Positions 40,321 through 52,899 of a stretch of 64,000 nt of DNA are shown here, one piece after another. The translations under genes were made by a program, and so were the position numbers. Source of the DNA: Proteles cristata cristata (taxonomy: Eukaryota; Chordata; Mammalia; Carnivora; Hyaenidae); NCBI GenBank assembly GCA_017311185.1, contig JAESUZ010005523.1, forward strand, positions 620,001-684,000. The letters run 5' to 3'. Below the pieces are notes generated by a model. The model made no database searches. It had not been told where the DNA came from and saw nothing but the letters and a program-made list of their open reading frames with translations. The stretch's first letter is position 1. Each line of letters begins with the position of its first letter.

Positions 40321-41285
40321 AAAGCAACAATTTGATATGGAGGTCATCTGCCCATATAACCTAGCCCTTCTTTGTCATTAAGAAGAGCTTTCTCTTCGGA
40401 AATGGAATCATTTTTCAGTGCCCAAAGAAATGTGCCCAAGTCCTCCTCCATCTTCCTCTGCTTATGTCTTCTTGAATATCTGTCTCCCTGTAAAGAAACA
40501 GGAAACATGGCTTGCTCCTGATTGAAGGCAAAAGCCCTCTGGGCTTAAAAAAGCTAGACATTCAGGTGCCTTTTAATGCTTTTTAAATGCCACTTAGTTA
40601 ACTCACATTTGAACTTTATTAAGATGCCAAATTAATTTCATTGTGTAACATGAAAATGTGTAAAGAAAGTCTCTTCAGTAAAAGACATCTTTACTAGCTT
40701 TTAACAAAATTAGAAGCATGGCTCCAAGTTATTAGTTTTTAAGTGAAATTTGGAATCTCTAAAGCTTATTTCTTCTACTTTTAAAATTTAAAAAGAATGG
40801 AGTTTTTAGGAGCCTCCTTGGGCTTGCTGCCTGGGGCTTCACTGGCTATATTTGCCTTCTTGGTAGTTTCACCCTTAAAAACCCTGACAGACAATATGTG
40901 AAAAGTCCTTATATAAGAGAACTGTGTTAAAAAGTAGTTTCCAAAGTAAGCTGCTAGGACATTTGCGCAGTCGGTGTATGGAAGGGGGACCCCCAAATGA
41001 CTCTGTGTTCCCTCACTAGTAAAGGCTAGCATGGACACATATCCCAGGCAAAGTAACGCTGAGATGTGATGCACAAATGCCCATGCTTTGCAGACACCAT
41101 GGGGAAGAAGAGTTCAGGTGACGCGTGTTCATTCTGTGGGTGCCGGGCTATTAGGAGAAATACACCGTTGGCCAAATCCAGGTGAAAGACAAGAAAATGC
41201 TGGTATGAAGCATAGAGAAATTTTCTTCCCAAATTGTTTGAACATTTTGTGGGAAAGACTCTATTTGTGGTTGTTTGGTTTTGGG

Positions 41286-41499
41286 TTTTTTAAAAAATAT
41301 TCATTTATTTATTTTGAGAGAAAGAGGGAGAGAGAGAGAGAGCAAGCATGTGAGTGGGGAAAGGGTAAAGAAAGAGGGAAAGAGAGAGAATCCCAAACAG
41401 GTTCCAGACTGTCAGCACAGAACCTGGGCTTGAACTCACGACCTATGAGATTATGACCTGTTTGCGGTTATTTAGATAGCAGTGTGACCAGGTGCTCCA
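41286..41499 (-). repeat. CAN-type SINE (diverged)
   Basis: A minus-strand element from GTTTTTTAAAAAATATTCAT to a degenerate head ending CAGGTGCTCC. Purine-rich expansion lies in the CT-rich part. Confidence 0.8.
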
Positions 41500-41858
41500 G
41501 TCCTGGCTATAAGCTGATGTTCTGAAGGGAAAGGAGACCTGAATTCTCCTCCGTGTGGGCCAGAGGTCACCCCCCCCCACTCCCCACTGCCATCCTGGAG
41601 GCCACAGAATGAGGACAGCACAGGCGAAGTGGCACTAGGCAGGTAAAAAGAAACAAGACAGCTAACAGCATAATGACAACCTTGGACACTGGCCTCGAGA
41701 GGGACATTGTGGGGAGTGAAGGCTGGGGTGGCCTTGCAGCACCATGCAGCTGCTATGCAAGAGAAGGCAGGCCCAATGGTCTCAATGCTCTGAATTTTCC
41801 CAGAAGAGTGGGAATCTAGATTTTTTCATTAAAACTTTTGGCTTTAAAGTGTGGGTTC

Positions 41859-42075
41859 AGGGCCTCTGGGTGGCTCGGTTGGTTAAGCACCTGATTCTTG
41901 ATTTGGGCTCAGGTCATGGTCTCACAGTTCATGATTTCAAGCCCCACATCAGGCTCTGCCATGTCAATGTGGAGGCTGCTTGGGATTTTCTCTCTCTCTC
42001 TCTCTCTCTGCTCCTCCCCCAATTGCATTGTCTCTGTCTCTCTCAAAATAAATAAATAAACTTAAAAATTTTTAA
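41859..42075 (+). repeat. CAN-type SINE
   Basis: The head GGCCTCTGGGTGGCTCGGTT runs to the tail AAATAAATAAATAAACTTAA. Flanking TGTGGGTT at about 41,850 and 42,078 is probably the target-site duplication. Confidence 0.88.
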
Positions 42076-42639
42076 CTGTGGGTTTAATTCTTTGAAAAAC
42101 ACCGTGCCCACCAAAAAACGAAAAGAAAACAAAAACTACTGCATCTGGCCCATTACCAGGGTGATCATCTGTTCCTGGTTGCCTGAAACGGCTCCAATTT
42201 ACACCTTCAGTGTAGCTGTAATTATCTCCATAAATGATGAGATCACCCTTCCCATGAGGCCCATGGCCCTCCTGTCCTAGTGAAACCACTTGAAGGGTCA
42301 ATAACTATTGGGTTATGCAATGAAAAGCAAAGACTGTGAAATGAAGACATTTGAGAAGCTGGGCCTCTTACTCTGATCATGTCTGAGTTGTGGGTAGAGT
42401 TGCATGCCCCAGATCATATTTCGTGGTGGGAAATGCTCCTCTGAGTGAGGTATTGGACCACATTTGCCAGCATCGTGATGGACCTCTTTGAAAGTAAGTG
42501 TTCCTGCTTGAGTGGTTGTTCAGAAGAGCTCAAAAATGGAGACCCAGAAGACCCAGAAGAATGGTAAACCCCAATCTTTGCTTCCCATGGGAGCATCAAG
42601 TTAGGGGAAGCTCAGTCCAGCCTATATTCATCATGTCCC

Positions 42640-42835
42640 CCATATATCATATTTCAGACCAAAACCTCTGACTCCTTCAAGGAATGTACTGATGTTGTCA
42701 TCTCTGATGCTCTCCTGTGCTCTGATTTAATGAGTTTGCAATGGGACCCAGGAATCTGCATTTTAACACAAGAGTCCATTGATTCCAGTGCATATAAACC
42801 AACTGCACTCTGAGAAAGTGGTGTTAGGGAGAGAC
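42640..42835 (+). repeat. MER5-like hAT DNA transposon remnant (tentative)
   Basis: CAGGAATCTGCATTTTAACA near 42,750 followed by a GATTCCAGTGCA-type segment and AACTGCACTCTGAGAAAGTG is reminiscent of MER5-family non-autonomous elements. The match is by memory only. Confidence 0.35.
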
Positions 42836-43596
42836 CACATCCCTGTAGGGAGAGGTGAGGACTCCCCTGTGAAGGGAATGGAACTGCCCTCTCTCAGTCA
42901 TGCTGGGCAAGAATAAGAAGGCAGGTGAGATGGAATATCTTCCTTCTCGGCCTCACAGATTCCAAAGAGACTAGGAAGGCTTAGAGATCCTTCTGGGGTG
43001 TGAAAGAAGCTGGTCTCCAGAGCATGGAGGGAGGCTAGGGTTAGGCTGGGAAGCCTTCTGTGGCCGGTACTCTGTGAGTATGCCCAATTATCCCGGAGCC
43101 TCCAGCAAGCTCTTGACATCTGAGCTGTGATGTAAGGAGAAGAATCTATTCTTCTCAGTCTGTATCTACTCTTGGGTTACAGGGAGGGTTAAGGGGGGAC
43201 GGCATATACCCCCAAGGTATGTACAGCAGCAGCAGAAGCCTTAGAAGATGGTGACCTTGGAACCTTCTGGAAGTGACTCCATATGGAGAAAGGCCCTGAG
43301 CAGTGGGGGAGACCACAGGGCTGCACCCCCCACCACTTCTGTCTAGAGAAGAGGGCACATTGAAGGGCATTTGTCCTTTAGCCACATAGGAAGACACTTT
43401 TGAGCAAACTTGGCCTTTTGTTGCTAATAGTTTAATTGCACCCATGAACCAAGAAAAGTCAGGCAGCATTTGGGTTATGCATATGAAAATAAAATAAAAA
43501 ATAAAAATTACTTGCCATTCTCTATGTATATCTGTTTATTAAAAACCCACACTCACATTAGTAGGTCTTTTACTTTGGATAAAATCAGTCCAGGTT

Positions 43597-43804
43597 TGGG
43601 GCTTCTGGGTGGCTCAGTCAGTTAAGTGTCTGACTTCAGCTCAGGTCATGATCTCATGGTTTGTGGGTTCGAACCCTGCGTCGGGCTCTGTGCTGACAGC
43701 TAGCTCAGAGCCTGGAGCATGTCTTTGGATTCTGTGTCTCCCTCTCTCTCTGACCCTTCCCTGTTCATGCTGTCTCTCTCACAAATAGATAAAACATTTT
43801 TTAA
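43597..43804 (+). repeat. CAN-type SINE
   Basis: The head GGGGCTTCTGGGTGGCTCAG is at 43,598. Flanks AAAATCAGTCCAGGTT (43,581-43,596) and AAAATCAATCCAGGTT (43,805-43,820) are a target-site duplication with one mismatch. Confidence 0.93.
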
Positions 43805-44129
43805 AAAATCAATCCAGGTTCTCCTCACTTGGCAGAACAGGCAGGGTCCAGCCCAGTAGCGATTCTGAGGACAGAGAGGGATGGGTGAGGGAGAGACCAC
43901 ATCTCCCAAAGGCTGTAGCGGGCTTCAGCTTTGTCTGATCTGCAGACACCTTCTGTGGAGACCAAGGTGGTATGCTGTGTCCCCAAGGGGGTGAACCTGC
44001 AGCCAAGTGAATCTCTCTCACTGATGTGAGCATATCCTATATGGGGACACCTCGGTTGAGAGACCCCAGCCAGAAATGTTTTATAAACTGCTTCTTTCTC
44101 CATTAACATTTATGTTAAACCTAAAAGTG

Positions 44130-44339
44130 GGGGCACCTGGGTGGCTCAGTCGGTTAAGCAACTGACTTCTGGCTCAGGACACGATCTCACTGCTTGTGGG
44201 TATGAGCGTCGGGCTCTGTGCTGACAACTCAGAGCCTGGAGTCTGCTTCAGATTCTGAGCCTCCCTCTCTCTCTGCTCCTCCCCACTTGCACTCTGTCTC
44301 TCTCTCTCTCAAATCTAAAGATTTAAAAATTTAAAAAAA
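44130..44339 (+). repeat. CAN-type SINE with 13-bp target-site duplication
   Basis: GGGGCACCTGGGTGGCTCAG head. AAACCTAAAAGTG flanks it exactly at 44,117-44,129 and 44,340-44,352. Confidence 0.94.
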
Positions 44340-44519
44340 AAACCTAAAAGTGTATTTCTGAACTTACAGTAATTATTGTACACCAAGTTGTGCCCCAAAT
44401 TCATTATGGTTTTTCACCATAAGTCCTACCACTGACCTAGATCGTAGCCTATACACACCCAATCTGGTTACCCCAAATTTCTCACAGTTCTTGATATAAA
44501 TCACACCTTTCTTGTTTCT

Positions 44520-44700
44520 GCCTTTTTTGTGCTTCTTTCTCCTTCTGGCATGCCCAGGCTGTGTTCTCTCGCTGGGCGAACCTTGCTTAGCCTTCAGATC
44601 CCACTTATTCATCAAGCCCCACTCACAGCCTTTCCTGCCCCCTATTAGCAACAGGTACAACCTCATAGGCACTTCCTGTCATGTGTCCTATGCTGAGGAC
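44520..44700 (+). repeat. L2-like fragment
   Basis: TTCAGATCCCACTTATTCAT followed by a CACAGCCTTTCCTGCCCC block follows the L2 3'-region pattern. The fragment is short and diverged. Confidence 0.45.
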
Positions 44701-44860
44701 ACTTGCTGGTCTCCCCACTCCTCTGCAGGAGGAGCCCCTCAGTGAAGACTCTCTTTTCTTGCCTGTGTGCTTGAGATGAATGGAATCAAGTTCATCAGCA
44801 CATCGGAGAAAAACCCAAAGTAACAGCAGTTGAAACGAGTTAGACAGACTCAGGAAGTCG

Positions 44861-45314
44861 TGGTGATTAACTTTATGTGTCAACTTGCCTGGGATACTGG
44901 GTGCCCAGATATCTGCTTAAATGTTATTTCGGGTGTGCCTGTGAGGGTGTTTCTAGCTGAGATTAACATTTGAATCTGTTGCCTGAGTAAAGGAGACTGT
45001 TCTCCCCAGTGGAGGTGGGTCTCATCCAATCTGGTAAAGGCCTGAATAGAACAAAAGGCAGAGGTGAAGGAGAATTCACTCTCTCTGCCTGACTCCTTCT
45101 GACCTGGGGCATCTGTCTTCTGCTGCGCTTCACCTAGAACTTACACCACTGGCTCTTCCGGGTCTCCAGCTTGCAGACGGCAGATCGGGGAACTTCTCGG
45201 CCTCCATAATCACGTGAACCAATTCTTTATAATACATGTCTCTCTCCTATATATCCACACAAATGCATATATGTGTCCTCTGGTCCTGTGTCTCTGGGGA
45301 ACACAGACTCATAC
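44861..45314 (+). repeat. Medium-reiterated mammalian repeat, possibly LTR-type
   Basis: It starts TGATTAACTTTATGTGTCAA and ends TCTCTGGGGAACACAGACTC ATACA, a pair of ends shared by an abundant mammalian repeat class with TG...CA borders. Internal landmarks are GAGATTAACATTTGAATCTG and CAGCTTGCAGACGGCAGATC. I recognise the class but cannot fix the family name; no coding sequence. Confidence 0.6.
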
Positions 45315-45880
45315 AGTAGTCCAGGCTCTGGTTGTTCCTCAGTCACCAGAGACCCTGACTCCATCTACCTCACCACGCCACCATCTTAGCATTGAGCCTC
45401 CTGCTCCACGATGGCTTCTGAGTCACAGCCATCAAGTTTGTGTTCTGGGCAGCCAGAAAGAGGAAGGGACAAGAAGAAGGGTTTTCCCCTTCTTTTTAAG
45501 AAGAATTCTCAGAAGCCTCACATGATCCTCCATTCACATAGACAAATCTTGCTGCAAAAAGAACAGGAAAATGGAGATGTTTAGCCGAGCAGTACCATGC
45601 ACTAAATCATCTTATTACAAAGATGGGAAGAGCAGCTATTATGAGGCCTCAGCCACACATGGGCACAAAGCAGATGCTCACAGGATGTCTGCTAAACACA
45701 TGAAAGGGGGCTCAGTCATCACTGAGGGCTTATCATGCCCGGTCTTGTGACGAACTGTAGATCCTGGAACATTTCTAGGCAGTTCAAAGTCCCTCTCCTC
45801 AGACCTCCCTCCCTGTCCTAGGCACTACAGGCAGGCTCATCATAAAACATCAACTCTCCCTAAGTTAATCTATAAATGTC
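45315..45880. other. Intergenic, no feature recognised
   Basis: I see no repeat family or gene; base composition is mixed. Confidence 0.5.
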
Positions 45881-47030
45881 ATGTTAAATTAAATTATAAT
45901 GTGAACAGGCCTTTTTAGAAACAAGAAAAACTGATTATAAAGTTTATATTGAAATATAAAAAAGCTGCAGTCAAAAATAGAATAGCAATCTGAAATTGAC
46001 AAACAGAGCAATGTAGGGTATGATAAAGGGCTTTTCCAATCAGTGGAAGAGTGTTTCTTCTAAAATTGTTATTGTAGACAATTGGGTAGCCATCTGGAGG
46101 AAAGCTGGATTCCTATTTAGCCTTATCCTAGAATAAATTCCAGATGGATCAAATATTTAAATGTAGTAAATAAAATCACAAACTTGAAGTATTTTTTAAG
46201 CTTGGAATCAAGAAGGACTTTTTAAGTACGACTCAAAGCCCAAAGACATAGAAGAACAAATGGGTAAATTCAACTTCATAAGAATAAAAATGATTTTGTG
46301 TTTTTTAAAAAATGCAAATAACATTGAAGTTAAAATACATATAGGGAAGAGTATTTTCAACTTGTATCTTTAATCCATACAGAGCTTCCACAAATCAGTG
46401 AGAAAAAGGCCAGAAGCCCAACAGAAAAGAGGCAAAGGACATGAAGAGACAATTCACAGAAAAGGAAGTATGAAGGGTCCTTGAACACAGGAAAAGATGT
46501 TTAACTTCACTTAACAGATTCCTTGCATTCTAAAGACATACATTCCCACATACAGATTTCTATATGTACAAAAATTCTTTACAGGATGGCTTATAATAAC
46601 AATCTGCCCCATGTCCACTAACAAGGGACTGATTCAGAAAACCACGGTTCATTCTACAATGGAGTCCTGTGTGTCCTAGAAAAACAACTTTGGAGTGCTC
46701 TTACGGAAAGATGGCCAACATATATTGTTTAAGTCAAAAAATCATGAAAAATATGACTCAGAAGAGTATATGTGCTATACTACAATTTGTGAGGGGGAAA
46801 AGAGAAAGAACATAGACATAAACATATATATACATATATATATACACATATGTGCCTAAAATAGCAAGAACCAGGAAGTAGCTACCTCTAGATTGGGAGG
46901 CCTGGGGTAACAGAGGGACAGCAGTGAAAGGGAGACCTTTCTACTCTACAGCCTTTATATCTATTAAATTTGTATTTAAATTTAAATTTGCATATATTAC
47001 CTATTCAAGAATAACATTTAAAAAATAAAG
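45880..47030 (+). mobile_element. Old L1 ORF2/3' fragment
   Basis: Sense L1-like segments include ATTCCAGATGGATCAAATAT, CAAATGGGTAAATTCAACTT and AATGTCCACTAACAAGGGAC-type sequence near 46,610. The frame is lost. A TATATA/CATATA-rich patch lies at 46,822-46,852. Confidence 0.65.
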
Positions 47031-47159
47031 CAGTTGGCTTTAGATCAACAGAGAAACCAGATCCTAGCATACCAGAAGGTCATTGGAAGCATGAAAAACA
47101 AGAAATAACTGGAAGAAAAAAATCAGCTGAAAGAACATTTGGACTAAAGAGAGAATTCA

Positions 47160-48430
47160 GTATAGGGAGAAAGATCCAGAAGTCTGTTCCCTTAAGAAAT
47201 GGTGCTGGGACAACTGGATAGCCACATGCAAAAGAATGAAATTTGATCCTAACCTCATACCATATACAAAAGTTAACTCAAAATGGATGAAAGACCTGTG
47301 TGTTAGAGCCAAAGCTATAAAACTCTTAGAAGAAAACATTGGGTAAATCTTCACAACTCTGGCTATGGCAATGGTTTCTTAGATATGATATCAAAAGCAC
47401 AAGCAACTGAAGAAAAAACTAAATTGGACACCATCAAAATTAAAAACTTCAGTCTTTCAAAGGATGCCATCAAGAAAGTGAAAAGACAATCTACAGAATG
47501 GGAGAACATATTTTTAAATCATAAATCTGTTCAAGGATTTGTACCTAGAATACATAAAGAATTCTTACAACTCAATAACTAAAAGAAAACCCAGTTGTTA
47601 AACGGGCAGAGAATCTGAGCAGACGGTTCTTCAAAGAAGATATACAAATGGCTGACAGCCCATGAAAAGATGTCCAACATCATTAGTCATCAAGGAAATG
47701 CAAATCAAAACCACAGCGAGATACCACTTCTCACCCATTAGGACGGCTATTATCAAAAAGTCAACAAGTTTTGGTGAGGCTATGGAGAAATCAGTATTTT
47801 CAGACACTGTTGGTGGGAATGTAAAGTGGTGCAGCCACTTTGGAAAAAAACCTGACAGTTCCTGAAAAACTAAAACATAGACTTAGCAACAATACTACTC
47901 CTAGATATATATCCAAGAGAAATGAAAACATATGTTGGCACAAAAAGTTGTACATGAACATTCATAGCATAGTTATGCATAGTAACCAGAACCTGGAAAT
48001 AATCCAAATGTCCATCAACTGATAAGTGGATAAACAAAATCTTGTATATCTGTGCAATGGAATATTGTTCAGCAATAAAAAGGAATGATGGGCTGATACA
48101 TGCTACAATGTGGACAAGCTTCGAAAACATTCTGCTAAGTGAAGTAAGTCAAGTATAAAACCCCATATATTATATTATTTCATTCATATGCAACGTCCAA
48201 GTAGGCAAATATAGAGAAATAGAAAGAAAGTAGATTAGTGGTTGCATAGAGCTGCATGATGGAGGATTGAGGGTGTGATAGAGTGCTCTTTTTGACATAA
48301 TAAAAATATTCTGTAATCGACTGTGGTAATGGCTATACAAGTCTGTACATACACTGAAAACCATGGAATTGTACACTTTAAATGGGTGAATTGTATGACA
48401 TGTGAATTATACATCTATAAAACTGTTATC
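47160..48430 (+). mobile_element. L1 fragment: end of ORF2 and 3' UTR
   Basis: Sense order is clear: AAATGGTGCTGGGACAACTG (47,197), AAAATGGATGAAAGACCTGT (47,279), ATGTCCATCAACTGATAAGT (48,008), then a 3' end GGAATTGTACACTTTAAATG (48,364). The short frames in it (for example 47,385-47,582) are ORF2 remnants broken by stops. Confidence 0.85.
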
Positions 48431-48445
48431 AAAAGTGGAGTGCCT

Positions 48446-48656
48446 AGGGGCGCCTGGGTGGCTTAGTCAGTTAAACGTCCGCCTTTCGCTTAGGTCATGA
48501 TCTCGCGGTTCGTGGGTTCGAGCCCCGCGTCGGGCTCTGTGCTGACTGCCAGCTCAGAGCCTGGAGCCTGTTTCAGTCTGTGACTCCCTCTCTCTCTGAC
48601 CCTTCCCCTGCTCACGCTGTCTCTCTCTCTCTCTAGAAATAAAAAAAAAAAAAAAA
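48446..48656 (+). repeat. CAN-type SINE, young-looking, inserted into the head of another SINE
   Basis: A complete element: GGGGCGCCTGGGTGGCTTAG head, GCCCCGCGTCGGGCTCTGTG core with CpGs retained, and a pure A tail of about 20 bases. A perfect 15-bp duplication AAAAGTGGAGTGCCT is at 48,431-48,445 and 48,657-48,671. The last bases of the duplication belong to the head of the older SINE that follows. Confidence 0.95.
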
Positions 48657-48665
48657 AAAAGTGGA

Positions 48666-48862
48666 GTGCCTGGGTGGTTCAGTTGGCTGAGCGTCCAACT
48701 TCAGCTCAGGTCATGATCTCATAGTTGGTGGATTCGAGCCCCACATCAGGCTCTGTGCTGACAGCTCAGAACCTGGAGCCCACTTTGGATTCTGTGTCTC
48801 CCTCTCTCTCTGCCCTCCCCTCCCCCCCCGAAATAAATAAACATTAAAAGTTTTTTAAAAAG
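48666..48862 (+). repeat. CAN-type SINE (older target of the preceding insertion)
   Basis: The head TGCCTGGGTGGTTCAGTTGG runs to the tail GAAATAAATAAACATTAAAA. It lies immediately 3' of the young SINE. Confidence 0.92.
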
Positions 48863-49169
48863 TCAGTTGCCCCTTTCCTATTTGAACAATTTTAGAAAGA
48901 ACGAGATGCTATCTGTATCTACCTATAGGAGCCGGTTTTGTAAAGATGTTTACATCATATACATGTGAACAATTGTGCCATGTGCATAGAGTGTGTGTAC
49001 ATACATTTGCACAAGTAAAAATTTGTCAGGACCCTTGACTAGGTTTAACTGAGAAAGGCATACTCTATATACTTCTATGTTATTTGAATTTTTTACAATG
49101 AGCACTTGCTATTTTGTTAGGAAACAATAAAAATAAGAAAAGGCAAAAAGTGAGCGCCTTTACAGACAA

Positions 49170-49340
49170 CTGTTAATTATTGAGCCCTTGCTACATGCCA
49201 TACATGGCTCTGACCTCCTTGTCTACCTGATCTCATCTAATCCTCAAAGGACCCTTCCACAACTCTACACAGTAAGCATTCTCTCTTCTTGGGCGGGAAG
49301 ACTGAGTCCTAGCACTGAGGTGAGGGACTCTGGCCAGGCT
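49170..49340 (+). repeat. MIR-family element
   Basis: ATTGAGCCCTTGCTACATGC, then ATCTCATCTAATCCTCAAAG and a GGGAAGACTGAGTCC-like block follow the MIR pattern. Confidence 0.75.
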
Positions 49341-51964
49341 CTCTTACAGAGGTGAGAGGTGGCCACGCCTGGGAGCAAGCAGAGCCCTCACCGATAGGAC
49401 CCCAAGCCGAAGCGTTCCACCTCCACCCTCTCTCTCTTGGAATGGATCTCAAGCTATTTTTGTGATATTTCCAAAACTGACCTCCTGGGATTCTACTTCA
49501 CCAACAGTGGATGACAACAACAACCCAGTTCAAGTGCACATATGAAATCAACCAGGTTTGTGCAACAAATTTCAAAGTTCACCGCAATTAAGCAAGAGCC
49601 TAAATAACACCAAAAGAGGCTCAGAGCAGCTGGTGATCAGCCTCCAAGGCTTGACTGATTCTTGTCTTTAAAATGTTCCAGTCATTTAAATATTCATTAG
49701 GAATTCAGCATCACTGGGAAATGGATTAAATGAGCTAAACACCACAATTCACAATGGAAACATATCCGAAACTACTTGCCGATCGCTGTCCTTTCTGAAG
49801 CAAGCAGTGGAGTGGCACTGACGCCAGACAACCCACTGGCATTTATATAGCATGTACTTTCTTGGAAGGTGTCCTTGGAGAGGCCTCTGTTTTCCCTTCT
49901 TTTGAAAAGTGTTTCCAAAGCTCCTAATAGTATCTCAGTGGTTTTCTGTAGAAGTTCAAAAAACAAACAACACTTGCCTTGGAGAAAACTGCTTTGTACA
50001 AACTGTTGCTGACAACTTCTTATCATCTCCCTTTGGGGATCAGCTGATCTGCTGGAGAAAACTGCCTCCCTATGTTTCTCGTAGCTGGAAAGTCTCTGCA
50101 ACTGTGGGACAGAGACTTATTTCTCTTGTTTGGCCACCTTGGTGAACAGTGGCTTTCACTTCTGCTGCCTCCCTTCCACCTTCCTCCAGTGACAGCCCTG
50201 TTATTTTAGGGACCTACTTCTCCCCTACTGTTAGTCTATCTGGCCCTACTGGGATGCCACTCTTTGCCCTGCGGCAGCTGAAATATTATGCCCAGCTAAT
50301 CAGAGCACAACACCTCCAAGACCACAGTGATTGGCTTTTCTTAGGCCAGTGTGAGTTTGGTTTCCCGTCACTTGGAACCAAAATGTTTTTCACTAGATCA
50401 GCCACCAAAAACACAGTGGGTGCTCAGAAAAATTAAATGGTCACTTCTATAGCAGCTGACAGAAACTGGGGGTGGGGGAGGGGCCGGAGACACCTCTCAC
50501 ATGAACTGGGGCAACTCCTGCAGCTCCAGGCACACGCCACTCCAGTGTGGGACTTGACCTTCCCACTCATGCAGTAGCCGACTTATCACTCACCTTATCT
50601 TCCTCTTAGGGCACCCTCCAGACCAACTCACTCACCCAGAGGTGACCATGCACAAAGTAGAATTTATAGACGGTTCCCTAGGAGAGAGGGGAGGGCTTCT
50701 ATCACGTACCCAACAGCAATGACTTTAGGAGCTTTCATCACGTGTCTGTACTCCCCATGGCTCCTGTCTATCTCTACTGGCCTGGCACATCCTCCCCCTC
50801 CAAGGAGCTCTGCATTCTCCCACCTCTACAGAGGCAAACATTTTCGTATTTTCTCAGGCAGCAAACTCCTTCCTTGTCTCAATTCCAGGCAAAAAATGGA
50901 CCGCAGGCTGTGAGGCTTCACCGTGGTACCTGTTTTGAGCTGGGAAACCATGCCATGCCCATCATGTACGTTAATGAGCTCTCAGCAACCTGTGAGCTAA
51001 CGAGCCTTGCTCTCCAGACTTTTTAAAACAGCGTTTCACGGAGCGTGGCAACTTGCTCCTGGCCACAAAGCCGGCTGGAGGTAGAATCAGGACTCAAACC
51101 TAGTGTGTCATTGCAATCCAGATTAAGCTAAGTAACTAGCACGGACAAGCCATGTGCTGATGGAAGAGGGGGAAGGGCAGCGAAGGTGGCCCAGAGCATT
51201 CGGATTCCCTTCATTGGGTGTGAAGGTGTCCAAACATGTGAGGGTTTTGGCAAAGGTATAGACATAAAGGTGTTTTTTCTGAGAAAAATGATTGTAACTT
51301 TGATATGTTTGGGAAAGTGGCACATTTCCCAATTTGTTGTTCAGTTTGTCACACCAATTGTTGCTATTTTCCAAACAGCTTGACTCATAACATGAGTTAT
51401 GCCTGCCCTGGCATGCAGACTCCCAGCTTGGATGGAGCCTTTGTTGTTTAAACTGCATATTTCAACAGGCTGTAAGATCCCAGCAAAAAGTGCCCCCCAA
51501 CACCCTGGTGGCATCCACCTCCAGGCCACAGATTACCCCCAACTTTGGGGACGGCCTTATTTCCAGACCTCCTTTTGACTGGAGCATCCTCTGCACAACC
51601 CAAGGAGCCCCATCGACGTGTCTGTGAGGACTGGTCTTCAAGGGAAGAGATGGAAGGATCTCTGGTTATAGATTTCCACACCCTCCCCCCGCCCCCCTCT
51701 CTACCTCTGACTGGGCCCCAAGTGGTTGCTGTGTAAATTAAATCTCCCTTGGCAAAAACAAAACAAGACATGCCCCCAATCCCTTTCCTGAACAAGACAA
51801 CCTTGGGCATCCATGTTTGAGAAAATGCTTTGAAGGTTGGTCAAATAGAAGCATGTTTATTATATTAACTAATTAATGAAAGCATGTGTATCATTTTACG
51901 GACTGGGGGCACAGAACAAAGAAAAGATGGCTATTTTCTTTGTCAGCAACACCATAGGCACAGT

Positions 51965-52180
51965 TTGGGGTAGAGAGTCAGAGAGGCTGGGTGTGAATGC
52001 TAGCCCCCTCTTAGGGTCTCTAGATGAAAAAGTACTCAACCTCACAATCCTCAGTTTTCTCATCAATAAAATGGAAATGGTGGTAATAACACCTTCCTGA
52101 TGTGACTGTTATGAGGATAAAAGCAAAAGAATATAAGGAGCTGGGCCCAGATCCTGGCACACTGTTAAGCCATCAATAAA
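51965..52180 (+). repeat. MIR element
   Basis: TCAACCTCACAATCCTCAGT, then TCATCAATAAAATGGAAATG, then a GATGTGACTGTTATGAGGAT block: typical MIR. Confidence 0.8.
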
Positions 52181-52689
52181 TATTAGGGGTTATTATTCCT
52201 TATTATTATCCTAAGTGTCCATTTTTATTCAAAGGACATACTCTTTTCGCATGAGGAAAGGGATGAAGTTTGGTTTTGAAGATCCTCTGCAATAAAGCAG
52301 CAGCATCCGTTTTCTTTGGCCTTTCCTTTGGGTCCAGTGGGTCTAAGAAAGAAGTGACTACAGGGTATTTTCATTTTGCACTTCAGCTGGAAATAAAGGT
52401 GACAAACAGCATGGGAGGAAGATAATTTGTAAGACAGTTCAACTCTGGCCTCCAAATTTGAGAATTCCCTCTTATTACAAAACTTTCCTTAGGGATTCAA
52501 AATAAAAGCAGCTCAAATTATCTCCTCTCTCTCCCCACATATGGAGGAAACCCAGTGAGCCCCACTGGACCCACAGTGACTGAACAATCACCCTAGATTG
52601 ACCAAGCACGGCTAGGTGTTCTCCCTGCATTGTCTTAAATCTCAGTCAACCATATGAAGAGGCAGCAGAGTCCAGAGGCAGTGTGGCTG

Positions 52690-52890
52690 GTGGCTCAGGA
52701 TACGAACACTAGACCCAACCCTTTGGATACAAATTCCAGCTATGTGACCTAAGGAAAGTTAACCTCTCTGACCTTCAACATCTTCATCAGTAGCATGAAA
52801 GTTATACATGTCTAATTGTGTGTAGTGATGATTTAGAGGTGCCCTTAGGTAGAAAAGACCAGCAACAATGACTGGCACACAGTAAGTATG
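52690..52890 (+). repeat. MIR element
   Basis: CAAATTCCAGCTATGTGACC, TTAACCTCTCTGACCTTCAA and a terminal CTGGCACACAGTAAGTATGG follow MIR. Confidence 0.8.
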
Positions 52891-52899
52891 GCAAGTGTA

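Larger units (their letters stand above)
48863..52890. other. Intergenic, repeat-poor block
   Basis: MIR copies lie at about 49,170-49,340, 51,965-52,180 and 52,690-52,890. The stretch 49,440-51,900 contains no repeat I recognise, and parts of it (49,660-50,060, 50,260-50,360 and 50,940-51,010) are balanced-composition sequence that could be conserved non-coding DNA. No open frame here resembles a known protein. Confidence 0.5.

Noticed and set aside
48446..48520. tRNA-like A and B box sequences in SINE heads taken as tRNA genes
   Set aside because: The heads are tRNA-derived SINE promoters; they are followed by CT-rich and A-rich tails and occur more than twenty times, so they are not functional tRNA genes.
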